64,000 bases of DNA from Burkholderia sp. Leaf177 (lineage in GTDB: Bacteria > Pseudomonadota > Gammaproteobacteria > Burkholderiales > Burkholderiaceae). Shown here piece by piece: positions 56,732 to 64,000 of the stretch. The DNA lies in assembly GCF_001424345.1 (NCBI RefSeq), contig NZ_LMPF01000021.1:346635-410634 (forward strand), in the 5' to 3' direction. Made by a program: the position numbers and the translations under genes. Each line of letters opens with the position of its first letter. The stretch's first letter is position 1. The notes under the pieces were generated by a model that worked only from the letters and a program-made list of their open reading frames with translations, did not search any database and was not told the origin of the DNA.

Positions 56732-58151
56732 GCTGTCTCCTGCCGGCCATGCTCGCGGCCAGTTCGCCAAGCGTTTTCAACGCGGCTTCTGTTTGTATGT
56801 TCCAAGGATAACTGTAGTTGAGCCGGATGAAATGGCGAAACGCATCGCGCGATGAAAACATCGTCCCCGGACCAATCGTGATGCCGCGATCCAGCGCTGC
56901 CTTGTAGAGCTTCATGGAATCGACATTCGCCGGTAGTTCAACCCATAAAACGTAGCCGCCCATCGGTTCGGAAGTCTGCGTACCGGCCGGAAAAAAGCGC
57001 AAGACCGTGGCGATCATGAGCCGCGCCTGCTGCCTGTACACCCGGCGAACGTGGCGCAAATGGTGGTCGTATCCGCCTTGCTTCAAATAATCCGCCACGG
57101 CGACTTGCGGCACTGAAGGCGTAGTCAGCGTATTGAGGAATTTGAGTTTCTCGACTTGCCCGCGATATCGGCCAGGCATTGCCCAGCCAATCCGGTAAGA
57201 CGCCGTCAGACTTTTCGAAAACGATGCGCAATGCAGCACGAGGCCCTTTTTATCGAAGTTTTTAAGTGCCGATGGCCGGGCATCGCCGTAATAAAGCTCC
57301 TGATACACATCGTTTTCTATCACCGGAATGTCGTGCTCGGCAAGCAGTGCGACAAGGCGCTGCTTGTTTGCGTCGGACATGACAAAACCCAGCGGATTCT
57401 GGAAGTTCGGCATGACCATGCACGCAGCGATCTCATGCTCGCCGATGATATTCGCCAGCGCATCGATATCGATTCCTGCGGCGGGATGCGTCGGCACTTC
57501 GATGGCGCGCATGCCCATGCGTTCGATGGCGTGAAGCATTGCGTAGTAAGTCGGCGATTCGACCGCGACGGTGTCGCCCGGTTTGGCCACGGCCTGCAAG
57601 CTCAGGTTGATGGCCTCGGTCGCGCCGACTGTAATCACGATCTCGTCCGGATCGACCGGCACGCCATTCTCCGCATATCGCCGCGCGATCTGGCGGATCA
57701 GTTCGGGATTGCCGGGCGGCAAGTCATCAATCAGGTTCCAGCTCGAATGCCGCCGCGCGATGGCGTTCGCCAACTGGTTGATCTTGCGCCACGGAAATAG
57801 CGACGGGTCCGGATACGGCGAACCCAGCGGCGTTGCGTCCTCCGAGCGGATCGAGCGCAAGGTCGATAACACGAGGCGGCTGACATCGACCGTCGATGCC
57901 ACCGCAGGCGGCTGCGAAACAGCGGGCGTCTCGGCCTTGGCCGCCGGCATCTCGCGCACGAAATAACCGGACTGCGGCCGGGTTTCAAGCAGGCCGCGGC
58001 TTTCGAGAAGCGCGTATGCGCGCAACACCGTCTTGATGCTGACGCCGTACTGCGCGCTCGCCTGACGCACGGAAGGCACCCGTTCGCCGACCGCGAACAC
58101 GCCGCGCCGCATGGCTTCTTCGACCTCTGCTGCAAGCTTCTCGTAAAGCAT
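56721..58151 (-). CDS. MocR/PdxR-type PLP-dependent transcriptional regulator
   Basis: A 476-residue GntR-type fusion. The N-terminal winged helix (MLYEKLAAEVEEAMRRGVFA...GVSIKTVLRAYALLESRGLL, about 1-70) and a linker are followed by a fold-type-I aminotransferase domain with PLP lysine in HCASFSKSLTASYRIGW. The upstream extension to 58400 lacks family similarity and overlaps the next gene. Such regulators sense PLP or an amino acid/vitamin precursor. It is divergent from the molybdoenzyme gene at 58231 across 79 bp, and the nicotinamidase gene is also nearby, but the target is not established. Confidence 0.9.
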   Translation of the reverse strand: MLYEKLAAEVEEAMRRGVFAVGERVPSVRQASAQYGVSIKTVLRAYALLESRGLLETRPQSGYFVREMPAAKAETPAVSQPPAVASTVDVSRLVLSTLRSIRSEDATPLGSPYPDPSLFPWRKINQLANAIARRHSSWNLIDDLPPGNPELIRQIARRYAENGVPVDPDEIVITVGATEAINLSLQAVAKPGDTVAVESPTYYAMLHAIERMGMRAIEVPTHPAAGIDIDALANIIGEHEIAACMVMPNFQNPLGFVMSDANKQRLVALLAEHDIPVIENDVYQELYYGDARPSALKNFDKKGLVLHCASFSKSLTASYRIGWAMPGRYRGQVEKLKFLNTLTTPSVPQVAVADYLKQGGYDHHLRHVRRVYRQQARLMIATVLRFFPAGTQTSEPMGGYVLWVELPANVDSMKLYKAALDRGITIGPGTMFSSRDAFRHFIRLNYSYPWNIQTEAALKTLGELAASMAGRRQHER

Positions 58152-58230
58152 CACGATGTAAATCGCCTTAATGATACGAATTGTCAACTGTACTCCTTGT
58201 GCATCTCTTTTTCTGTGCCCCGCGCATCCG

Positions 58231-60609
58231 ATGGAACACAGTAGCCTTGAAACCATCGGCGAAACGCCTCCTGCATCGCGGTTGAAAGACATGAAAAAGC
58301 CAGAACCTCGCATCGAGCCGTACACGCACCCCGCCGCCGGCTGGGGCGCACTGAAATACGTCGCCATCAATCTGCTGAAAGAGAAAGTCTCGGGTGGCAA
58401 TTACCGGTTGCTTCTCGGCCAGAACCAGCCTGACGGATTCGATTGCCCCGGCTGCGCATGGCCGGATCGCGAGCACGCGTCCACGTTCGAGTTCTGCGAA
58501 AACGGCGTGAAGGCCGTCGCCGCCGAATCCACGAGCAAACGCGTCACGCCTGCATTCTTCGAAGACCACACGGTTCAAGCGTTGATGGCGCAGTCGGATT
58601 ACGAACTGGAACAGCACGGACGTCTGACCGATCCGCTCGTCTACAACGCGGAGCGCGACCGTTATGTGCCCATCTCGTGGGACGACGCGTTTGCGCTGAT
58701 CGCCGATCACTTGAATCGCCTCGATAACCCCGACCGCGCCGCGTTTTATACATCGGGCCGCGCGAGCAACGAAGCCGCGTTCCTGTATCAATTGTTCGTG
58801 CGCATGTACGGCACGAACAACTTTCCCGATTGCTCGAACATGTGCCACGAAGCCACGAGCCGCGGCTTGCCGGTGACCGTTGGCGTGGGCAAGGGAACGG
58901 TCACGCTCGAGGATTTCGAACATGCTGATACGCTGCTTTTATTCGGCCAGAATCCGGCGACGAATCACCCGCGCATGCTCGGCGAATTGCGTGAATGCGC
59001 GAAGCGTGGCGCGACCATCGTGTCGATCAACCCGTTGCGCGAACGCGGGCTCGAACGTTTTGCGAGCCCGCAGCATCCCGTTGAAATGCTCACGGGCGGC
59101 AGCACGAAAATCAGCTCGGTTTTCATCCGCCCGAAAATTGGCGGCGACTTTGCGTTGATCAAGGGCGTGGCGAAACGCGTGATCGAACTCGACGACGAAG
59201 CCTTGAAACAAGGCACGGAACGCGTGCTCGACGTGAATTTCATCGAAGGACATACGGTTGGTTTCGATGCCTTCGCCGACGATCTGCGCGCTGAAAACTG
59301 GGACGCGATCGTCGCGGAATCGGGCGTGCCAATGGAAGACGTGCTGCAACTCGCCGATATCTACGTGCGCGGCCGCGCCGTGATTTCAACGTGGGGCATG
59401 GGGCTCACGCAGCACAAGAACTCGGTGCCGACGGTGCAGATCCTGTCGAACCTGATGATGATGCGCGGCAATATCGGCAAGCTCGGCGCGGGACTGTGCC
59501 CGGTGCGCGGACATTCGAACGTGCAAGGTGACCGCACCGTGGGTATCGAAGAAAGGCCGACGCAAGAGTTTCTCGATCGCCTCGGCGCCGCCTACGACTT
59601 CGAGCCGCCGCGCGAACATGGCTACGACGTCGTGCGTTCAATTGAAGCGATGCTCGCCGGCGACGTGAAGGTGTTCATTGGACTCGGCGGGAATTTTTCG
59701 ATAGCCACGCCGGACACGCCGCGCGTCTGGGAAGCCATGCGGTCGTGCGACCTGACCGTGCATATCACGACGAAACTCAACCGCAGCCACCTGATTCATG
59801 GCCGCGATGCGCTGATCCTGCCAACGCTCGGCCGCACCGAGATCGACATGCAGAACGGCGTGCCGCAAGGCGTGAGCGTCGAGGATTCGATGAGCATGGT
59901 GCATATCTCGTATGGCATGAACAAGCCTGCATCGGCGAATCTGTTGTCCGAGATTGCGATCGTCGCGCGCATGGCGCACGCAACGCTTGGCAGCGCGAAA
60001 GTGGACTGGCTCGCCAACGCAAACGACTATGCGCTGATACGCGACGGCATCGAGAAAGTGATCGATGGCTTCGAGAACTATAACGAGCGCCTGAAGCATC
60101 CGGGCGGGTTTCATCTCGGCGTGGCATCGCGCGAACGTGTGTGGAACACGCCTACGGGCAAGGCGCAATTCGTCGTGAATTCCATCGACCTGGATTCGCC
60201 CATTCACCGGGCGCGCCACGTGCATGGCGAGCGCTTGATGACGCTCATGACCACGCGCTCGCACGATCAGTACAACACGACCATCTATGGTCTCGATGAC
60301 CGGTATCGCGGCGTGTACGGTCAGCGCCGCGTGCTGTTTGCGAACGCGCTCGACATCGAGATGCTCGGCTTCGAAGCGGGACAGCGCGTGGATATCACGA
60401 GCGTATGGGATGACAACGTGAAGCGTCGTGCCGATGGTTTCCTGCTCGTTGCATACGACATTCCGCGCGGTTGTCTCGGCGCTTATTATCCGGAGACCAA
60501 TCCGCTCGTGCCGTTGTCGAGTGTTGCCGATGGCGCGGGGACGCCCACGTCGAAATCGATTCCCGTGTTGCTGAGAGCGTCGGCGGCAACGCAACTGGAA
60601 GCGGCCTGA
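58231..60609 (+). CDS. FdhF/YdeP-family molybdopterin oxidoreductase (Cys variant)
   Basis: A 792-residue soluble molybdopterin-bis-MGD enzyme. Landmarks are CPGCAWPD near the N-terminus, YTSGRASNEAAFLYQLF, the active-site region DCSNMCHEATSRGLP with Cys where Sec stands in formate dehydrogenases, LFGQNPATNHPRML, the Mo cofactor loop RGHSNVQGDRTVG and the C-terminal dinucleotide-binding domain. It resembles E. coli YdeP, linked by others to acid resistance, and formate dehydrogenase H. No signal peptide is seen, so it is likely cytoplasmic. Electron partners are absent nearby. The start at 58231 is preferred over 58171 because the upstream residues are unrelated. Confidence 0.88.
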   Translation: MEHSSLETIGETPPASRLKDMKKPEPRIEPYTHPAAGWGALKYVAINLLKEKVSGGNYRLLLGQNQPDGFDCPGCAWPDREHASTFEFCENGVKAVAAESTSKRVTPAFFEDHTVQALMAQSDYELEQHGRLTDPLVYNAERDRYVPISWDDAFALIADHLNRLDNPDRAAFYTSGRASNEAAFLYQLFVRMYGTNNFPDCSNMCHEATSRGLPVTVGVGKGTVTLEDFEHADTLLLFGQNPATNHPRMLGELRECAKRGATIVSINPLRERGLERFASPQHPVEMLTGGSTKISSVFIRPKIGGDFALIKGVAKRVIELDDEALKQGTERVLDVNFIEGHTVGFDAFADDLRAENWDAIVAESGVPMEDVLQLADIYVRGRAVISTWGMGLTQHKNSVPTVQILSNLMMMRGNIGKLGAGLCPVRGHSNVQGDRTVGIEERPTQEFLDRLGAAYDFEPPREHGYDVVRSIEAMLAGDVKVFIGLGGNFSIATPDTPRVWEAMRSCDLTVHITTKLNRSHLIHGRDALILPTLGRTEIDMQNGVPQGVSVEDSMSMVHISYGMNKPASANLLSEIAIVARMAHATLGSAKVDWLANANDYALIRDGIEKVIDGFENYNERLKHPGGFHLGVASRERVWNTPTGKAQFVVNSIDLDSPIHRARHVHGERLMTLMTTRSHDQYNTTIYGLDDRYRGVYGQRRVLFANALDIEMLGFEAGQRVDITSVWDDNVKRRADGFLLVAYDIPRGCLGAYYPETNPLVPLSSVADGAGTPTSKSIPVLLRASAATQLEAA

Positions 60610-60627
60610 GTTGCTCGCGAGCTCAAG

Positions 60628-60665
60628 AAAAAACCGCGCCTGATTTTACAGAGCGCGGTTTTTTT
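60628..60665. terminator. Bidirectional rho-independent terminator
   Basis: A run of A, the arm ACCGCGC, a loop of about 13 bases, the arm GCGCGGT and a run of T form a GC-rich stem usable on both strands. It lies between the molybdoenzyme gene (plus) and the convergent reductase gene (minus), ending 12 bp before the latter's stop. Confidence 0.85.
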
Positions 60666-60677
60666 ATGCGGCCAATG

Positions 60678-61745
60678 TCAAGGAATGATCCTCTCCGCTT
60701 TCAACCGGTCGAACAGATCATAAAACGATTCATCGGTCGGCTGAAAATCGAGGAAGCCTAGCTTGCGGCTTTTGGCCATGTCTGTGACAACTTCCATCGG
60801 CCGGCCGAGGTCGGCATCCGTATGCCACCACGACGCAAGCTTGCCAATATCGGTTTCCACCAGATTAAAGCGACCCGCAAGCTCCTTCCATAACGCCGCG
60901 CTCTCCTGCATCCGGCTTTCGAGCGGCCGCATTTCACCGTCGAAGGGAACAGGTTCCACATCGAAGTATTCGGCAATCCGCGACCACATCCATTTCCAGC
61001 GGAACACGTCGCCATTCACGATATTAAAGTCTTCGTCCTTCGCCGCTTCGGCAGTCGCGGCCCATTCAAGCTGTCGCGCCAGCACGCGGGCGTCGGTCAT
61101 GTCGGTGAGACCGTTCCACTGCATTGGCGAACCGGGGAACACGAACGGCAAACCGGCATGTTTGCAGAGCGTCGCGTACACCGCGAGCGTGGTGCCCATG
61201 TTCATGGCGTTGCCGACCGCGAAGCCAATGATCGTATGCGGACGATGCACGCTCCACGAAAATCCTTGCCGTTTCGCCGCGGCGAACACCCGGTCTTCCT
61301 GCTCGTAGTAAAAATTATCAACGTCCTGGCGGCCCTGGCTTTCGCGGAAAGGCGTCTCGGGCACGGCGCCCGTTGCATAGGCTTCGAACGGCCCGAGGTA
61401 ATGCTTGAGACCCGTGACGAGCGCAACGTGTTGGAGCTTCGATGGCCCCTCTCCCAGCGCATCGAGCACGTTGGTCACCATCGCGCCGTTCACGCGGATG
61501 TTCTCGCTTTCGGTCGCCTGGCGCGCCCACGTGGTGAGAAATACGTGCGTGACGTCGATTCCTTCAAGCGCCGCTTTGACCGATTCCGCCGATGTCAGGT
61601 CGGCAATGACCGGCCTGACTTTCGACGATACCTGCGTTCGGCCGCGTGAAAGTCCGTAGACTTCCCAGCCTGAATCGATAAGCCGGTCCGCGAGATTACT
61701 GCCCGCGATGCCGCTGACTCCAACAATAAGTGCACGATTTGTCAT
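60678..61745 (-). CDS. PRISE-type SDR (VEP1/progesterone 5-beta-reductase-like)
   Basis: A 355-residue extended short-chain reductase. It has the modified cofactor motif GVSGIAGSNLADRL (about 8-21), the early Arg phrase YGLSRGRT, TWARQATESENIRVN, and the late part HRPHTIIGFAVGNAMNMG and WNGLTDMTDARVLARQLEW seen in PRISE/VEP1-like enzymes that reduce enone double bonds with NADPH. The start at 61745 places the Rossmann fold normally; the frame runs further upstream. It is convergent with the molybdoenzyme gene. Confidence 0.85.
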   Translation of the reverse strand: MTNRALIVGVSGIAGSNLADRLIDSGWEVYGLSRGRTQVSSKVRPVIADLTSAESVKAALEGIDVTHVFLTTWARQATESENIRVNGAMVTNVLDALGEGPSKLQHVALVTGLKHYLGPFEAYATGAVPETPFRESQGRQDVDNFYYEQEDRVFAAAKRQGFSWSVHRPHTIIGFAVGNAMNMGTTLAVYATLCKHAGLPFVFPGSPMQWNGLTDMTDARVLARQLEWAATAEAAKDEDFNIVNGDVFRWKWMWSRIAEYFDVEPVPFDGEMRPLESRMQESAALWKELAGRFNLVETDIGKLASWWHTDADLGRPMEVVTDMAKSRKLGFLDFQPTDESFYDLFDRLKAERIIP

Positions 61746-61868
61746 GGGAAATTTAAATGAAAAAGAGGGTGAAAGCGCTGACTTGAACAGCAACACCGAG
61801 GCAACAACCGTTCCCAATGATGGCAGCAATCCGGAACATTTGCCGCCTGGCCGCGGAAGACCGTCTTT

Positions 61869-61904
61869 TTGTGCAAGCAATTAAACCGTATATACTGTTT
61901 GCAC
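61869..61904 (+). promoter_or_regulatory. Putative promoter with flanking inverted repeat for the Lys/Ala-rich protein gene
   Basis: A -35-like TTGTGC (61869) and -10-like TATACT (61891) are separated by 16 bases. An inverted pair GTGCAA (61871) and TTGCAC (61899) frames the same stretch and could be an autoregulatory operator. The ATG of the gene follows at 61926. Confidence 0.4.
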
Positions 61905-61925
61905 GATTATTTACACGGAGACCTC

Positions 61926-62378
61926 ATGCACACATCCAATACGAAGAGCTCGAGCAAGAAAGCCGCTGAAATCCTGAACGCCACGCCGATTGAAACTACG
62001 CCCACGGCACCCGTTACGGTCAGCAAACGCAAGGCAAGCGCCAAAGCTGTAGAAGCGGCTACCGAAGTGCAGGCCAAGGCCGCGAAAACGCCGGTCAAAG
62101 CGAAAGCGAAGGCGGCATCGGCTGAACCCGATTTCCACGAAAAACCCAAACGCGCGAAGAAGGAAAAGGTCGTGCGCGACAGTTTCACGATGCCGAAATC
62201 CGATTACGACAAGATCGCGGCACTGAAACAAAAATGCCTCGCGAATGGCGTGCATGTGAAAAAAGGCGAGTTGTTGCGCGCCGGACTGCTCATACTCGAG
62301 GCTGCAAATATAGAACAGCTTACTGCGGCCGTGGCTGCCGTGGAAACGGTCAAGACGGGAAGACCCGGCAAGTCCTGA
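61926..62378 (+). CDS. Lysine/alanine-rich DNA-binding-like protein with ribbon-helix-helix-like C-terminus
   Basis: A 150-residue protein with an N-terminal tail of about 80 residues made mostly of Ala, Lys, Val and Thr (histone H1-like repeats such as KAKAKAASAEP). A compact C-terminal domain follows, FTMPKSDYDKIAALKQKCL...KKGELLRAGLLILEAA, whose strand-helix-helix pattern looks like a ribbon-helix-helix fold. A GGAG site precedes the ATG at 61926. It may be a nucleoid-associated or plasmid-type regulator; the tail could bind DNA non-specifically. The fold is inferred from pattern only. Confidence 0.65.
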   Translation: MHTSNTKSSSKKAAEILNATPIETTPTAPVTVSKRKASAKAVEAATEVQAKAAKTPVKAKAKAASAEPDFHEKPKRAKKEKVVRDSFTMPKSDYDKIAALKQKCLANGVHVKKGELLRAGLLILEAANIEQLTAAVAAVETVKTGRPGKS

Positions 62379-62434
62379 GCGCCAAGGCGGCGCCTCGCGG
62401 TTGCCGCCCATGATTCAATCAACCGGGCCGTGGC

Positions 62435-63469
62435 ATGAGCACTTTACGCGTGGCATCCGAGAGCTTTGCGGAGCTCGACGATCTCAACGCCATTCTGACT
62501 GCGGGCGCCAAGCGCCTGCAAATGCGCACGGTCGGCGAGGTGCGTGCGGGCGCACGCACTTTCCCCATTCTGACGGCGACTATCGGCTCGGATGATCCAC
62601 AAGCGCCCGCCATCGGATTTTTTGGCGGCGTGCATGGGCTGGAGCGCATCGGCACGCAGCTGATACTCGACTACATGCGCGCGCTTTTGCGCCGGCTCGA
62701 ATGGGACGAACTGCTGCATCAGCAGCTGCAGTCGGTGCGGCTCGTCTTCATGCCGATCGTCAATCCTGGCGGCATGTGGGCGAACACGCGATCAAACCCG
62801 AACGGCGTCGACCTGATGCGCAATGCGCCGCAAAACGCCGAAGGCCGCGTGCCTTTTCTCGCAGGCGGCCAGCGGATCGGTTCCTGGTTGCCGTGGTATC
62901 GCGGGGCACGCGACAACGCGCTCGAAGTCGAAAGCGAAGCGCTGCTCGGCGTGGTCAAGCAGGAACTGATGAACCGTCCGCTCAGCTTTGCGCTCGATTG
63001 TCATTCGGGTTATGGCTGGGACGACAGCATCTGGTTTCCGTACGCGCGCACGCAAAAGCAAATGCCGCATCTTCCCGAGATGTACCAGCTCAAGCTCATG
63101 TTCGAGCAGGCGTACCCGCATCACGGCTACGCTTTCGAGCCGCAAAGTCATCAATATCTGCTTCACGGCGATTTGTGGGACTGTGCTTACGACCAGACGC
63201 CAGCGCCCAACGTTTTCCTGCCGATGACGCTCGAACTTGGCTCATGGCGCTGGATCCGCAAAAACCCGCGCCAGCTTTTCTCTCGTCTCGGCATGTTCAA
63301 TCCCGTCAAGGCACATCGCGTGGAACGGGTTCTGCGCCGGCACGCTAACTTTTTCGATTTCCTGACTCGTGCGGCGTTTGCATCGAATAGATGGATGCCT
63401 TTGGGCGACGCGCGCGCGCCAATCCTCGAGCGCGCGACGGAACACTGGCAGCGCAAGTCGTCGCGATGA
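62435..63469 (+). CDS. M14-type zinc carboxypeptidase/deacylase family protein
   Basis: A 344-residue protein with zinc-ligand motifs GVHGLERIG (His and Glu, about 66-74) and DCHSGYG (second His, about 188-194), a substrate-binding Arg in NTRSNPNGVDLMRN and a late catalytic Glu in LELGSWRWI. The layout matches M14 succinylglutamate-desuccinylase/carboxypeptidase-like enzymes. No signal peptide is seen. It is followed by an alpha/beta hydrolase gene with an ATGA overlap, implying a two-gene unit. Substrate unknown. Confidence 0.82.
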   Translation: MSTLRVASESFAELDDLNAILTAGAKRLQMRTVGEVRAGARTFPILTATIGSDDPQAPAIGFFGGVHGLERIGTQLILDYMRALLRRLEWDELLHQQLQSVRLVFMPIVNPGGMWANTRSNPNGVDLMRNAPQNAEGRVPFLAGGQRIGSWLPWYRGARDNALEVESEALLGVVKQELMNRPLSFALDCHSGYGWDDSIWFPYARTQKQMPHLPEMYQLKLMFEQAYPHHGYAFEPQSHQYLLHGDLWDCAYDQTPAPNVFLPMTLELGSWRWIRKNPRQLFSRLGMFNPVKAHRVERVLRRHANFFDFLTRAAFASNRWMPLGDARAPILERATEHWQRKSSR

Positions 63470-64000
63470 GCGCGTGGATCTTGTTGCGCGGACTCACGCG
63501 CGAGGGTCGCCACTGGGGCACGTTCCTGGAGCATCTGCGGCTTGAAGCGGCGATGTCGGGCGATCAGGTCACGCTGCTCGACCTGCCTGGAAACGGCCGC
63601 GAAAACGCGCTGACCGCGCCGCTGAACGTAGCCGCCATGACCACGTTCGTTCGCTCGCGCGCGGCCGCCGCGGGATTGAAACCGCCGTATCGGTTGCTTG
63701 CAATGTCGCTCGGCGGCATGGTCGCGACCGATTGGGCGCAAAAATATCCTCAGGATATCGAACGATTGGTGCTGGTCAACACGAGCATAAGGCCATTTGC
63801 AGCGGTGCATGAGCGCCTGCAATTCGCTGCGTGGCCGCAGTTGCTGCGCGCGGCTGCGTTATGGAACGATTCGCTCCGATGTGAAAGCATCATTCACGGC
63901 GTGACCTGCAATCGCACAGACACATTCGACGACGACCTCGCCGTGTGGACCACGATCCGCCGCGTCGCTCCGGTAAGCGCGAAAAACGCGTTGCGGCAGC
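63466..64000 (+). CDS. Alpha/beta hydrolase (partial, C-terminus outside window)
   Basis: The frame is open from an ATG at 63466, overlapping the peptidase stop, to the window end (178 codons). It shows the early LLRGLTREGRHWG (oxyanion region), LLDLPGNGREN, the nucleophile elbow AMSLGGMVA (Ser about 85) and LVLVNTSIRP, all typical of the fold. The acid and His of the triad lie beyond the window or near its edge. Same-operon placement with the zinc peptidase suggests a shared, unknown substrate. Confidence 0.8.
   Translation, partial: MSAWILLRGLTREGRHWGTFLEHLRLEAAMSGDQVTLLDLPGNGRENALTAPLNVAAMTTFVRSRAAAAGLKPPYRLLAMSLGGMVATDWAQKYPQDIERLVLVNTSIRPFAAVHERLQFAAWPQLLRAAALWNDSLRCESIIHGVTCNRTDTFDDDLAVWTTIRRVAPVSAKNALRQ

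Overview
The window looks like a chromosomal segment of a Burkholderiaceae bacterium of the Paraburkholderia/Caballeronia/Burkholderia type. The grounds are moderately high GC coding sequence, a DUF4148 secreted protein, paired SDR/regulator modules, many OmpR-type two-component systems, and the overall gene content. The genus cannot be fixed from sequence reading alone. I see no phage, insertion sequence, CRISPR array or rRNA. The only RNA gene I can support is a selenocysteine tRNA.

Left end (1-2392): a type VI secretion-type lipase effector broken by a frameshift, followed by an overlapping, intact Tli4-like immunity lipoprotein that runs off the window. 2758-8372: catabolic/regulatory modules, namely a LysR regulator divergent from an SDR, an IlvD/Edd-family dehydratase, and an AraC regulator divergent from a second SDR. 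8504-16254: an envelope-flavoured stretch with two DUF347 membrane paralogues, a YncE-like beta-propeller, a Fur-box-linked TonB siderophore receptor, a PAP2 phosphatase and several small secreted or membrane proteins. Three copies of a QseB/PmrA-like direct repeat lie here, and a fourth lies in front of the QseB/PmrA-type regulator at 29156, so that system may control part of this region.

16506-25233: a metal-type two-component system, a DUF4148 protein and a divergent tripartite RND efflux operon (permease, adaptor, outer-membrane factor). A near-palindromic 18-bp motif recurs around these genes. 25249-30981: an esterase, a stand-alone DUF4118 sensor-like membrane protein, the QseBC/PmrAB-like two-component system and two unrecognised genes.

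31280-40509: a compact minus-strand selenoprotein cassette, fdnG-fdnH-fdnI-fdhE-selA-selB-selC. The formate dehydrogenase alpha subunit has an in-frame UGA at the active site followed by a bacterial SECIS hairpin. The genes that decode that UGA (selA, selB and the tRNA) follow in the same orientation. 41614-49950: the kdp potassium system, with a 34-residue ORF and kdpF ahead of kdpABC and then the kdpDE regulators, all joined by short overlaps or short gaps.

50140-64000: a sterol-desaturase-family enzyme with a YncE-like protein, a divergent MntH transporter, a YeeE/YedE sulfur transporter, an acetyltransferase, a nicotinamidase carrying a Tat-like signal, a MocR regulator with an overlapping small winged-helix gene, a YdeP/FdhF-type molybdoenzyme with Cys in the Sec position, a PRISE-type reductase, a lysine/alanine-rich DNA-binding-like protein, an M14-type peptidase and a truncated alpha/beta hydrolase at the right edge.
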